Source: Erigeron canadensis
Taxonomy: Eukaryota > Streptophyta > Magnoliopsida > Asterales > Asteraceae
Assembly (NCBI RefSeq): GCF_010389155.1
Contig: NC_057768.1
Coordinates: 43,565,633 to 43,629,632 of the forward strand
Direction: 5' to 3'
DNA length: 64,000 nt
Shown here in pieces: positions 1 through 11,705 of this stretch; position 1 is the first letter of the stretch; each line of letters starts with the position of its first letter. The position numbers and the translations under genes are program-made. The notes beneath the pieces were generated by a model. It had not been told where the DNA came from, searched no databases, and saw nothing but the letters and a program-made list of their open reading frames with translations.

Positions 1-959
1 AGTAAAAAGTGTAAACTTGTAATGAAAAACAAAAAAATGTAAATTAAAGTCAAAATTGAAAACAAAAGTCAACTTTAAAAAATCAATAGTTGTGATTGAT
101 CAATAAATTATTAGAACAACTTTATTTTAGTATGATAAAAGATATTGATTGTTTGAAGTTGGCCTCTTATACTTAGCTATAACTGTCTACCACTCCGTAT
201 TATTTCACCTTTCACTAAAGCAACCAAAGTTCAGTTGTAGCTCAATCCACTTGCGTTTCTATATTTATTTACTTTTATATAACATTTGATCATATGAAAA
301 TCAAAATGATTGTAACCAATTTACTTGTATATAAATTTTAATCAATTACAATATGTGCTTGTTTTTCTCTATGTATTACGATGCCTTTTACACTTACATT
401 TATATGATTTAATTAATAGTTTCTTTTAGTTTTTAAAAAGAGGTAGATATAAAAACGAAAACATCAAGATCAAGTTTGATGAAATAAATAAGCAACTTTC
501 ATATACTCTATTGCGGATGCGTTAACACCCTTTCGATTTATGTCAATGCCCTAAAAGGCTTGTTCTTCATGTGTGAGTATAACATTTGCATGTGACAAGA
601 TTCAAACCTGGTAACTTAAATAAGAAAATCACATTGTGAAATACCTTTAGAGTTTAGACACTAGCTTAACACCTCAATGGCTATCACTATCTTAAATACT
701 CATAAAGGTTAATTAATTAGTTTAATTAATTGTATGTTAAAGTAAAAAAGATTGATTTAGGGATACGAATAATAACAAGGAATTGTTACGGGGAAGGGTG
801 TTTAAGAGGGTAAGAGATTGGAAGGTCACGTGCAAAGAACATGGTGGAGGTAACATGTCATGTGCACATGAACTCTACACCCAATGCCTGTCTGTTTTTC
901 CTTTCTTTCTTTTTTCTTTCTATTGCTAGTTCTAAAACCATTTTTTTACTCCTCACAAA

Positions 960-1067
960 ATCACACTTCTAGTGTTATTCTTCATGTTATTATATTAGCA
1001 AGTTACCTGCAAGTCACAATTCTAGTGTTATTATTCATGTTATTATATTAGTAAGTTATCTGCAACA
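960..1067. repeat. Tandem duplication, two units of about 54 bp
   Basis: Two adjacent copies begin near 960 and 1014 and differ at a handful of positions. Both share the core ctagtgttatt followed by catgttattatattag. Non-coding; no function is apparent. Confidence 0.8.
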
Positions 1068-1976
1068 GTGGTGGCGTCGATAATAGTTTATTATGGTATC
1101 TAAGTTTTTATGTGTATACATCAATGATGTTTCTTGGAAGATGTATGTGCACCATCAAAAACATGATTTATAGGGCTAATTTTAATGCAAAATGTACAAA
1201 CTAAATAGTGCAAAGATTGATGAGTTACTCTTGACAAGCAAAAGATCGAGTGGCGACTTACTGAAAAATTGGTTGATTGGAACAATTTTTCAGAGAATTC
1301 TCTTGTATCGTATTTAGGGATAACCAAGGACTTTGCGTTTATTACCTTATTACCAAGAGTGTAACACAGGCTTAATAATACTCAACATTTTAGTCTTGTG
1401 TGGTGTTAAAAGATCGACATTAAAAATATATGTAACTTTTTAGATATATTAGACATACATATACATCTATTGAATTTAAATCTCCCCTTTTCAATCAGAT
1501 CAAAATCTTAAAAATTAACTGACATGATGCATATAAATATTATATCCAACCTTATTCTAATACATATAATTTAAACAGCAACAAAATATAGGTATTTTTA
1601 AATAGAAAATTTCTAGTTTAGGCAGATTGAGCTTTAATTAAAGTTTATACTTTAAAAATTAAAATAATATCATATTTTCGTAAAGCGGCAATGGTGGAGA
1701 CGATAGAGATCTAGTGGTGTGACGATGGGTAGTATTGACGGTGAACATTGGTGGTGGTGACAGTATCAAGTGATGTAAATTGATGTAGATATTTTAAAAT
1801 ATAAGAACTTTAGGTGCAAATTTATAATATAAGAGTTTAAAGTATAAAGTAATTCATTAAGAATAAATTAATTAATTTCTAATGGGATAAGTCATCAAAA
1901 TTGCGTCATTTATATTTTATAAACTAAATCTCTTGTAACATTTAATAAGAAAAGGACTAGAATTTTTCTAAAAAAA

Positions 1977-2269
1977 CTAGAAAGTTGCTCGCGCAATGCG
2001 GCGATGGTAGAGATGTGGTTATTAACGTAAAAGTAGTTGATGTAAATAAGGGCAGTGTAGTTATATCAAAGGTTGAGCTATGTATATTGTAAATAATTTC
2101 ATTAAATGTATTATAAATATATTATGTCAACATAGTTAAATTAATAAATAAAGACATACAATAGTTTGAGTAAATAGGGTTGAAAAATATTTTAGAGGTA
2201 TTTTGGGTAAATTGTAATGTATGGATTGAGAAAGGGTAGAGAGTTGAAAGTATTTTGAGTTTTTATAGA
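1977..2269 (-). mobile_element. Short Helitron-like element (candidate)
   Basis: Read on the minus strand, a GC-rich terminal segment (ccgcattgcgcgag) precedes CTAG at 1980-1977 with host A on the plus side at 1976, as expected for a Helitron 3' end. A plausible 5' end, TCTATAAAAACTC next to host A, is found at 2269. An alternative 5' end is at 2724. There is no coding content. The end motif resembles those at 39025 and 53580, suggesting one family. Confidence 0.4.
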
Positions 2270-2402
2270 TAGAAAATTAAAAAGAGGGAATGGGTAATTT
2301 ATTTTATAAATGAGTAAAAATTGAGTGAGTTAGGGGTAATTTAGAAATATTTGAAAATGTGTTTAATTACTTGAAAATGAGTGTTTAGTTTGCATTATAA
2401 AG

Positions 2403-2724
2403 AGTAGATGTGTGCCCGTGCATTGCAACGACAAAAATAGACAACGTTCGAAGTGTTGTGATAACGTTCAAGGTGGGATGTGAAGCAAGGGGGGGGGGGG
2501 ACGAATTATGAGTTAGAGTTTTTGCTATGTGTTTGTCTGTGAGAGGGAAATAAAGTCTGAAATTTTTGTAAGGGTACGTTAGTCACAGTGTATAAAAATA
2601 AAAATAGAGATGTATTAAGACGGGGGGTAATTAGAAGTATCAGATTCTTAAAAGTTCAAGGAGCGAGTGTCAGTTTTATTTATAAGGGAATATAAAAATA
2701 TAAAAGTATAGATATAGATATAGA
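2403..2724 (-). mobile_element. Decayed Helitron-like fragment
   Basis: Minus-strand sequence has a related terminal motif (gcaatgcacgggcac) near 2415, but the usual CTAG is degraded. The opposite end at 2724 reads TCTATATCTATATC next to host A. This may be a second, older insertion abutting the 1977 element, or both may be parts of one element. Confidence 0.3.
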
Positions 2725-4046
2725 TGGAGATGGATTTACTAAGAAAAGGTGAAAACGATAACTTAAATCTTAAACCATCAAACTCTAAGAAGAAGATGGA
2801 CGATGTGTTTAGGTTTGATAGAAGACAAGGTAAAAAGAAATCACATATAAATATCTAAAAAAGTATTATATTTTTTAAATTAAATTGGAAATTGATTAAT
2901 CAACCTAATTGGTGTGCTTAAAGATATGCCTAAACCTTAAGAATTTGACATGTGAATTTCACTAATTATCTTTCCTAATATTGCCTACTGATTTTTCCAC
3001 ATGTCATTATCTTATAATTAGACACATCTTTAAGCACACAAATTAGATTAATTTATCATTATCCATGTAAATTTACTATCTTAAAATTAAAGGTTAAATT
3101 TTGAAAGAAGGAATATAAACATTATATTATTATATCTAAAGTTACAACAGTGGAATTATTATTTTACAATAGATATTTTTAAATGTATTGTGGAAATTTG
3201 ATGTTTGTATGGATTTAATGATTTGGTTTTGTTAAACGATGCCACTTTCGTTAAGGTGTATTAAATAGTTATATCCTTACTATAAAATTTAGAGTTGGAC
3301 TTTTGATATAGAAATGTATAACTCTTTTGTGCACGTTAAGTGTCCTATGGGATTCATTTAGTATCTTTCTAATGGGTTTTCTAAACATTAAATTTAACTA
3401 TTTTTATGCTTTTTAATAATCTGTTAAAACACATTTAAATAGTCTGAAATCCGGAAAATCACCAAACAAACACACAATAACATGTTATCCTATAACTTAA
3501 TTAAATACATTGGACTGTAATCTATAAACAACAATATCATATGTAACACATCCCAAGTTCCCAACTTCCAAGTCAAAATTCGTGACCCTTAAGTCAAATT
3601 TCACCAACAAACAAATCACCCACTCCTTTTGGTCTTATTTTGAGGTTCCATATAGATAAACTTATGCATTATAATTTTCCATAATTACTTTGAAAAACTA
3701 TTAGCCTCTGAAAACTCATGCTTAATACTATCAAACACTTCTTTTCTCTAACAAAAAGTGAAGGACAATAAAGTTGTTCTTTTTCCCCCTGATGACGGAA
3801 TGAGTAATATTAATTTACATTTTATACATAGAAATATGATTAAATATTAATAAATTATTACAGTATATAATAATATAAAAAGATATTGGTAAAAAACAGC
3901 TAATCCCATAAATTGGATTTCAGATTGACACAGCTGGATGTAAACTGTTGCCTTCTGTATGCTGCTGCTTGCTTAATTATTGATCCAAATTTCTGCCACT
4001 ATCATTATTTCCCTCCAATAATATATATCCCACCCCCACACAAATC

Positions 4047-4116
4047 TATATATATATGCACACTCCCCTGACTCCATTTATCCATCCCAGTAGTAGCTGT
4101 ATCCATCCATCCATCC
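4047..4116 (+). promoter_or_regulatory. Probable XTH core promoter and 5' UTR with (ATCC)n
   Basis: A TATA-like run (ctatatatatatgc) near 4047-4062 is followed by a short atcc microsatellite near 4099-4119, about 130 bp upstream of the XTH start codon. Position and composition suit a plant core promoter; the transcription start was not determined. Confidence 0.45.
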
Positions 4117-4243
4117 ATCACTCAAAACTCTTTTTAAGGTAGTACATTGTCTAAATTTACACTTTTACCCTTCACACTTTATAAATATATATACCCCACT
4201 AACAAGTTTCCATTTGCAGAAAATTAAGAAACAAGTCAAAAAG

Positions 4244-6060
4244 ATGAGGTTGTTATGGGTGTGTCTGTGTGTGTTAACAATGGTGAATGTGGCCATGGGT
4301 GCAGCTCCAAGAAAGGCAGTAGCTGTGCCTTTTGGTAGGAACTATGTGCCCACCTGGGCATTTGACCATATCAAATACTTCAATGGTGGTTCAGAGATTC
4401 AGTTGCTTCTGGATAACTATACTGGAACTGGGTTCCAGTCTAAGGGATCTTATCTGTTTGGCCATTTTAGTATGCAGATTAAAATGGTTCCTGGTGATTC
4501 TGCTGGAACTGTCACTGCCTTTTATGTAAGTTCTTTGAAATCTTTCAACTATATCTCATCTTTAATTAAGAAACTTAAATGTGCGTTATGTAAATGACAT
4601 ATATATCTAGTCATAATACTCAGTTTTAATATCTTTTATTTAGTAGATACTCAAGAAGTCTATATAAGTGTGAATGTGTGATAAAAATGACATTTTTGGT
4701 TCTGATACTCATTTTCAACTGTAGATATATTTAAGAAACTTAACAGAGTGTAACAAAAATGAAATATTTTGTCCCAAAACACATTTTTCTTTACTGTCAA
4801 CATTCAAGAAACTTAAATGGGTGTTATAAAAATGACATCTTTGGTCCAAAGACTAGTTTTTCATAATGTAATTTTCAAGAACTTGAATGCTTTTTTTCCC
4901 CAAAACTCATTTTGTAACTGTATATCTTCAAAAACTTAAATAGGTGTTAATGTGTTCCAATAATCATGTTTTAGCTAAAAATGTATTCAAGAAACTAAAA
5001 AATAAATGAGTACAATAGTAATCACAATTTTAGTCCTATCATTCATTCAGTAACTGTATACATATATACACATATATATGTAAATACATGCTCAAGATTC
5101 AAGAAACTTAAATGGGTGTTGTAAAAATGGCAGCTTTCATCTCAAAACTCGGAGCATGATGAGATAGATTTTGAGTTCTTGGGGAACAGAACAGGGCAGC
5201 CTTACATTTTACAGACCAATGTGTTCACCGGCGGCAAAGGTGACAGGGAACAACGTATCTATCTTTGGTTTGACCCAACTAAAGCTTACCACTCCTACTC
5301 TGTTCTTTGGAATATGTACCAGATTGTGTAAGTTTTTACACACCCTTCTTGCCTATATTCGCTTTTTTTTTTTTAAATTTCATTTGGTGTGGTGTGTGGA
5401 TAAGTTTGGCTTATCGCCTTATTAAGTTTGGTTTATGAGCTTATCAGAACTTAAATACATTTAGGTTCATAAATGATAAATGTGTAGGCCGGAAAAGTAT
5501 GTTACTTTAGGAAATTAATAAACCGGTAAGACCATAAGATAGTCAATTCCCAACAGTCCTACTTTTGGATTTTTTCTGATATATATTTTGATTAGAATGC
5601 AGTAACTAAATTAAATTATTTATAATGTGAATGTGACACATATGTGTTTGTAATTGGCAGGTTTTTTGTGGATGATATACCAATCAGGGTATTCAAGAAT
5701 AGTAAAGATTTAGGGGTAAGATTTCCATTTAACCAACCAATGAAAATCTACTCAAGCTTATGGAACGCTGATGACTGGGCAACAAGGGGTGGATTAGAGA
5801 AGACCGATTGGTCAAAGGCACCATTCATCGCCGCATACAAAAACTTCCACGTGGACGGCTGTGAATCATCTGTGAATGCTAAGTTTTGTGCAACCCAAGG
5901 CAAAAAATGGTGGGACCAAAAGGAATTCCAAGATCTTGATGCTTATCAATGGAGACGTCTCCGATGGGTTAGAAAGAAGTTCACTATCTACAACTATTGT
6001 ACTGACCGGAAAAGGTTCCCGACAATGGCACCGGAATGCAAGAGAGACCGTGACGTCTAA
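4244..6060 (+). CDS. XTH: Xyloglucan endotransglucosylase/hydrolase
   Basis: A secreted GH16 enzyme that cuts and re-joins xyloglucan in the cell wall. Exons by splice signals: 4244-4525, 5134-5327 and 5661-6060, giving 291 residues, the family's usual length. The start is the ATG at 4244; an in-frame upstream TTG is not used. Residues 1-20 form a hydrophobic signal peptide ending near AMGA. The catalytic motif [10 protein letters not shown] is encoded in exon 2 and is followed at once by the conserved N-glycosylation site NRT. Exon 3 encodes the C-terminal XET domain with paired cysteines, a conserved DWATRGG segment and the ending RDRDV. It looks intact. Length and C-terminus resemble the Arabidopsis XTH6/XTH7 type, but I did not make a phylogeny. 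Confidence 0.95.
4565..5155 (+). repeat. Degenerate tandem repeats filling XTH intron 1
   Basis: About seven diverged units of roughly 75-90 bp occur in intron 1. Each begins with a variant of caagaaacttaaatgggtgt, then a taaaaatgaca-like core and a caaaactcatttt-like tail. Clear units start near 4567, 4661, 4731, 4806, 4877, 4928, 4987 and 5098. The last unit contains the splice acceptor and the first codons of exon 2, so the repeat spans the intron-exon boundary. Confidence 0.65.
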
Positions 6061-8695
6061 GTTCTTGTGTATGTATGATGTATAAATGGGTAAACGGAGA
6101 GCGATTCCAGTTCAAGCTATCGGAAAATGTTGTTGGACCCTTATATTTATATCATTTAATTTGAGTCTTATTATATATATGTTTATGTGTAATGGGCCAA
6201 ATTCTAAGATTGGAGTTATACATTATTACGATGAAATCCACCATCCCATGTTACAATCTTATGATATATGTAATCCTATGAAGTCATTGCTCATTGTATT
6301 CTTTCTTCTATCTTATACTCTTTCAATAATATATGTTGAATGGTTTAGACCATGTTACGTGTTGTTTTTTAATAATATGGTAGAGATCCCTTCAAATTAG
6401 TTTGAACTTAAGGGGTCAATTTAAAATAATCATTACCATTAGATTAAAAAAGACGGCTAGTATCCCGACTACTTTTTTGGTAATTAAACCAGACTATTTG
6501 CAGCGATTATCGCTGTAAATAGTGGTGTTTTTGTCCATATCCAACTATTTGCAGCAATTACTGACAGAGGGACCGCTATTTTTTGCCAGATTTGCCATTA
6601 CAGAAAGAGGGGTCCGCACTACTTACAGCGACTATCGCTGCAAATAGTAGGTGTGGTCTAGATACTAAAAAAACTTGGGATATGAATCCCTTTAAAAAAA
6701 TCATCTATAAATTTTGACCTTTAATTTTAATTTAATAGTCATAATCTTTTAAATTTGACTAGAAAACTTAGATATAGTTTTTATATCTAAGAATGAAATG
6801 TTTACATCAGAGAGGTATTATTAGAAGTAAGTTTTTAAGACAAACCATAATTAATACAAGTATGGATGTGTAAAAAGTATGATAGAAAAATTGAACAATA
6901 AAGATTGCATTCGTGTGTGCCAATGGCCTATAGTGACAACACAACAAAGCTAATTTGGTTTGGTCTTTGAAATGGACCAATGAGGATTTTGTTTGCGAAT
7001 ATTGATGAATTATTGACCTTGTTCACTTGTTGTGTGTTGTGACATTACATATTTATGGAACATGTTACATATATGTGTTTGGTAAGTGGCAAATATTATA
7101 GGACTTCTTTCTTCGTCCCATGTTTAGGTCTTCCTGGTATTGGCTTATAATGATTTTGACGCACTATATTAAAAAAGCGAAGTCAAGGATAATAAGAGAA
7201 ATTACGTAGTAGTTGCGGATTAATATAACAATGAAGTTGGTTAAAAATAAAAATATAATCTAAAATATATGAAGGACAAATTAGCTGTCAAAAGTAAAAA
7301 GTAAAGGTTAAGATCTCATTAGTCATCAGAGCTCAGTGCAACATGTGAATTTATGTCCGTATAGACAAATAGGGATGTAACCAGGAACTTTCGTTCTACA
7401 CGAATTGTTAATTTGTAGCAAACTTTTTTAAGTTTACATTTTCGCTTAAAGCCTGAAACCATTGAAATAAAAATTAAATAACATATATCTTAATAATCAT
7501 TGAGGTAAAAACCTCAGTCCTCCCATGAGTATTTTGCGCCTGGAGAGATCCAGGTTTGAATCATGAGGGGTTGATATTTACTCATATTAATGGTCGTGTC
7601 GTTTAGCGGATTAATAAGAGTCTTTTCTCCTCTGAAAATTCGAATGACTTATAAGTGAGACGAATATGCTCTGACTATTGAAACATTATAAAAAAACATA
7701 TATCTTACTAAGTGGTATTTATATTAAGTCGTCATAGTTATATACACCAAAAAATACATAACTTATCTAAAATTGAACACAAGGAAAAGAAATAAAACAA
7801 CATAACAAAAACAAGAAAAACAGATGAAAAACATGTAGATTAAGTCATTGGTTTTCCAGGTCGGAAAATGAAGTACTCTGGCAAAACGGGTCGCCATTTC
7901 GCGGAATCGAACGCCCTAAGAGGAAGATTTCATTTGCTTTCTGTTGACGAAAGGAATGCAATCTGATTAATGACATAAACGGATAAACAAATGAGTTTTT
8001 TGTTGTTTAAAATATACGAGTATAAAGATGACGAAGCATTTTTTGACTTGGATGTGCCTAGCTAATCGGGTTTTATTTGCCCATTATCGCTTCTAATATA
8101 GTAATTTGATTAATTACATGTCAACAAATATGTGTTTTAAATGACAAATATATGTTGTGACAAATGATAGTTGTTTTTGCATGGATTCGGGCATTTATCC
8201 AATTTCATGAAATGGATAAATTTAAGACAAAAAGAACGCAAACATGCAAAAGGGATGATTATTGGCCATAACAAACACATATAAGGAAAAAAGGGGAGGA
8301 AAAAACACGAGAGACAAAAAGATAACTGAGAGAGCACTATCATATCGTAGATACATTTGCAGGGGGAGAAGAAGGGGCTTCTCTCGCTAGCAAATATATA
8401 TATATATATATAAATCCCTTTTTTCATCGATAATTCTATTCGTTTTGTTTCGTTTTCTGGGCAAACATTTAATCAATCAGCCTGTACATTTATAGACAAT
8501 CTTGGGTTGTTGTGTTTCCTTGGCCCCATTTCCTTTTCTTCGCAAAAAGAAAAGGTCCGGATAATGTATCCTCATGATTTTGTTCGTCATGCATCAAGAT
8601 ACAAGAATTTCTATAAGATTGAATGTTTTTGTTATTGTTATTTGTTTTGTCTTAGGATATTTGGGGACTTTGTTTAAAGGAAGCATTACAACGCT
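6061..8695. other. Intergenic region with a MITE; probable promoter of the DHHC gene
   Basis: No protein-coding gene recognised. It holds the MITE at 6461-6682, a TA microsatellite near 8395-8412, and before 8656 a pyrimidine-rich stretch ending tgtcttag that could be the acceptor of a 5' UTR intron for the DHHC gene. Confidence 0.55.
6461..6682. mobile_element. MITE with about 45 bp terminal inverted repeats
   Basis: The left end (tatcccgactacttttttgg) matches the reverse complement of the right end imperfectly over about 45 bp, both arms running into actatttgcagcg. Inside are hairpins in which actatttgcagcg meets its own complement near 6495 and 6625. No coding capacity and no clear target duplication, so the superfamily is unassigned. 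Confidence 0.6.
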
Positions 8696-10971
8696 ATGAA
8701 GAGAACTAGTCTTCCTCCACGAGGATTATCTGACAGGCAAATTAGCAATAATGACACCCCTACACTCCGTCTGTACCAAGTCTGGAAAGGAAACAATGTA
8801 TGATTATGATTATGATTATGATCCCGTTTTATTAGTTTATTGTATCGTTGGTATATAGGTTATTTAAAATGTTTGTTGGCATTTTGATCATACCGAAATG
8901 TTGCATGTTTGTTTGGTTAAATTCGTAACATATGTTTCTTTTTCCTTTCTAAACTGCAGAAATTTGCTTTAAGGGGTAGATTAATATTTGGGTCGGATGC
9001 AAGGTCTCTTTACCTTACAATTTTCCTCATTGTGGTTCCAGTAATCTTGTTTTGCTCTTTGGTTTCTCAAAGTCTTGTGAATTACTTCCCCAAGAATATA
9101 GGTCTTCTTTTAGTAGCTATTCCTGCTGTCTTCACTCTATATGTAAGTGGTTTCCTTCTCTATTTTTTTGCTTTAACTTTTATTTGGTCATTCTAGTTGC
9201 AATAATCAATCTGAGATATTTCTTATCTTAAAAGGGTAAACATGAGTTCTTTAGGTAAACCTGGAATGGGTCAAACTGGGTGAAAATCTATTTCCTAAGC
9301 ATAAAACCTATTAGACCATTGAAGTAATATTGGTATTGGAATCAGGTCACATAAGTAGTACACTAACTTATTATAGTTTGCAGTGAAGTAAAACAAATGC
9401 TTGTAGGTCAACTTGACCCATTTCACACATTAGCCCATTTTGTCATTGACCCGCCCATCTTGTTATGTCTATCAAATCTAGGGGTCATTAAAATTAATCC
9501 ATATGTTTTGGTCAAAATTATACGTAAACCAACTTCATTGCTTGATTAACTTGAACTTCTTAAGGTTTCCTAGCATTTTGATGCTACAAGGTTGTTAAAA
9601 AACTGCAGATTCTTGTCCTTATCTTTTTTGTTGCTGCAAGAGATCCTGGCATTATTCCCCGAAACCCTCCATCTCCAGACCTAGATGATGATTGGGATGC
9701 TTCTAGCATGTCTACCGACTGGGCTGCAACTCAAAGTGGTAAATATCTACCACCTACAAAAAGCCTCAATGTTAATGGAACGATGGTTAGGGTCAAGTTT
9801 TGCCAAACTTGCATGCTTTATCGCCCACCAAGATGCTCACATTGCGCCATCTGCAACAACTGTGTTGATCGCTTTGATCATCATTGCCCGTGGGTGGGAC
9901 AGTGTATAGGCAAGGTATGCTCATGCCTATTCGTACATCTCTCTTACTTTTTCCACATAAAACGAAATGCCCGTCCAAACATCCCATTATTCAAATATTT
10001 TGACCGAATTATTACTCATGATACTTAAACAATCAGTTCCAAAATGTACAGTTAAAGTTTCAAACACCCCTTTAATGTGATAATGTGGTGTTAAATACTT
10101 GTTCATTTCTGAGGGTTGTAGGATGGGGTATTTGGATTCGCCTTATAAATCATTCCATTTTTTGTATTCATATTACACTTAAAGTTGAAACATGTGTAAC
10201 AAAATATACTTGTGGCTTTCAGAGGAACTACCGGTCCTTTTTCATGTTTGTATCCTCACTAGCAATCTTGTGCACTTATGTTTTCGCCATGTGCTGGATA
10301 AACATCATCATGATTATGCAAGAGAACAGTTCCGGTATATGGGAAGCTTTGATGAAGTCTCCTATATCTGGAATACTTATAACATACACATTTACAGCTT
10401 CATGGTTTGTAGGAGGCTTATCTGCATTTCATATTTATTTGGTCATCACCAACCAGGTACATTTTTTCGTCTTTCTTGTTCTCCACTTCCATGAGCAAAT
10501 AGGCATGGTATGGTACCTCGTTATAGTGGTTTGATGTGTTTTTGCAATTTGAAAATGTAATAGTCAGGTCTTGTCATTTTATTTCTGCAGACTACATATG
10601 AAAACTTCAGAAATCGGTATGAGAGGAGGAAAAATCCCTTTAATCATGGATGTGCTCAAAACTTCAAAGAAGTCCTTTTTTCTAAAATACCCCGCTCCCA
10701 AAATGAATTTCGTACATTTGTAAGACCTGAAGTGTATACTCAATACAACAGTTCAAGATATTTTGGGTATGCATTTAGCCTCAACTTTTCTAAGAAAAGC
10801 TACGAAACAGAGACTTCTATTGATGGAATTGAGTTGGATCTGGAGAGATGTGACACAAGTGGAACGGATCATTCAAGTAAATGGGTAACTGCACCTGATT
10901 TGCATAGATTGGCATCAAAGTTTATATCAGAAAATGTAAACAAAGATAAAGAGAAGAGACAAGGAGTATGA
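8696..10971 (+). CDS. DHHC-type protein S-acyltransferase (intact copy)
   Basis: An integral membrane enzyme that attaches palmitate to cysteines of target proteins. Exons: 8696-8797, 8960-9142, 9609-9914, 10223-10456 and 10591-10971, closing in frame to 401 residues, normal for plant PATs. Two transmembrane segments (about residues 42-65 and 72-102) precede a DPG motif ([10 protein letters not shown]). The cysteine-rich domain has CQTC, CSHC and the catalytic [12 protein letters not shown]. Two more membrane segments follow, then [10 protein letters not shown], the conserved TTxE motif. The C-terminal tail is hydrophilic. All catalytic and zinc-binding residues are present. It is the intact partner of the pseudogene at 22494-24932. 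Confidence 0.93.
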
Positions 10972-11509
10972 AAGCAATTTGCTGTTGATAGAAAGGCGAA
11001 AGAGATAGGATAGGTCTCCTGTGATTTGCATAGAAATGGTCGTTTGTGCGACCTTTTTTTTTGTTATCCTTGTAAAAGGCCAACATTTGCTAATGGAAAT
11101 AAGCTCTTTTTGTATAAAGGAATTTGGTGATGATTTCATGTAATTGCCATTCATCTATGCCTGAGAAAAGCAGACTAATTTTTCTTGATTTGCCATGCTC
11201 CTTGTATAGTTGTATGTAGCCAATAGAACATCTTAAAATTAGACGCCTCTTGATTCTAATTTGATTAAGATGGTGCTCTAGTCTTTTCACGTCATGAAAA
11301 GCAGACAAATTCTGTCCATCTCAATTATGAAGTTGTCTACATCATCAGGAAACCATCTCGGCTAATCACAGGAGTGTTACTCCCATAATTAAACTGTAGA
11401 TATCCAAGATTCCAAGATGTAATTCTTTATCATGTGAATTCCTTTTGTACATTTTACATAGACTCAAGCTAAAAAAGTAGTCTGCAATGATCACATTATA
11501 CAATCACAT
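10972..11509 (+). other. 3' UTR and downstream DNA shared with the DHHC pseudogene
   Basis: Sequence after the stop is recognisably the same as 24390-24932 (for example gttgatagaaaggcgaaaga), so the duplicated block extends to about 11450. It ends just before the copia insertion. Confidence 0.7.
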
Positions 11510-11514
11510 AACCA

Positions 11515-11705
11515 TGTGAATAAAGGGTTTTAGAATTGAATGATTGTATTATATTAAAACATTGGGAATAACCCCAATTTATACAAGAGAAAATCATGAA
11601 ATAAGGAAACTAAATATATGAGTCGGTTCATGAATTCTTGGGAGCCAAGTCATGTTCTTCTAAATATGGGAAGTGATGATATCTTTCTGATCCTATTGTC
11701 TAACA
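11515..11705 (-). repeat. LTR (3' LTR of the copia element)
   Basis: 191 bp, with TG/CA ends. By eye it differs from the other LTR at about five positions, with no indels. The target duplication AACCA lies immediately outside. Confidence 0.95.

Larger units (their letters stand above)
1..4040. other. AT-rich intergenic region, no gene
   Basis: No convincing coding region is visible on either strand. The stretch holds a short tandem duplication near 960-1067, Helitron-like ends between 1977 and 2724, a run of ten G near 2490, and otherwise low-complexity AT-rich sequence leading into the XTH promoter. Confidence 0.7.
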
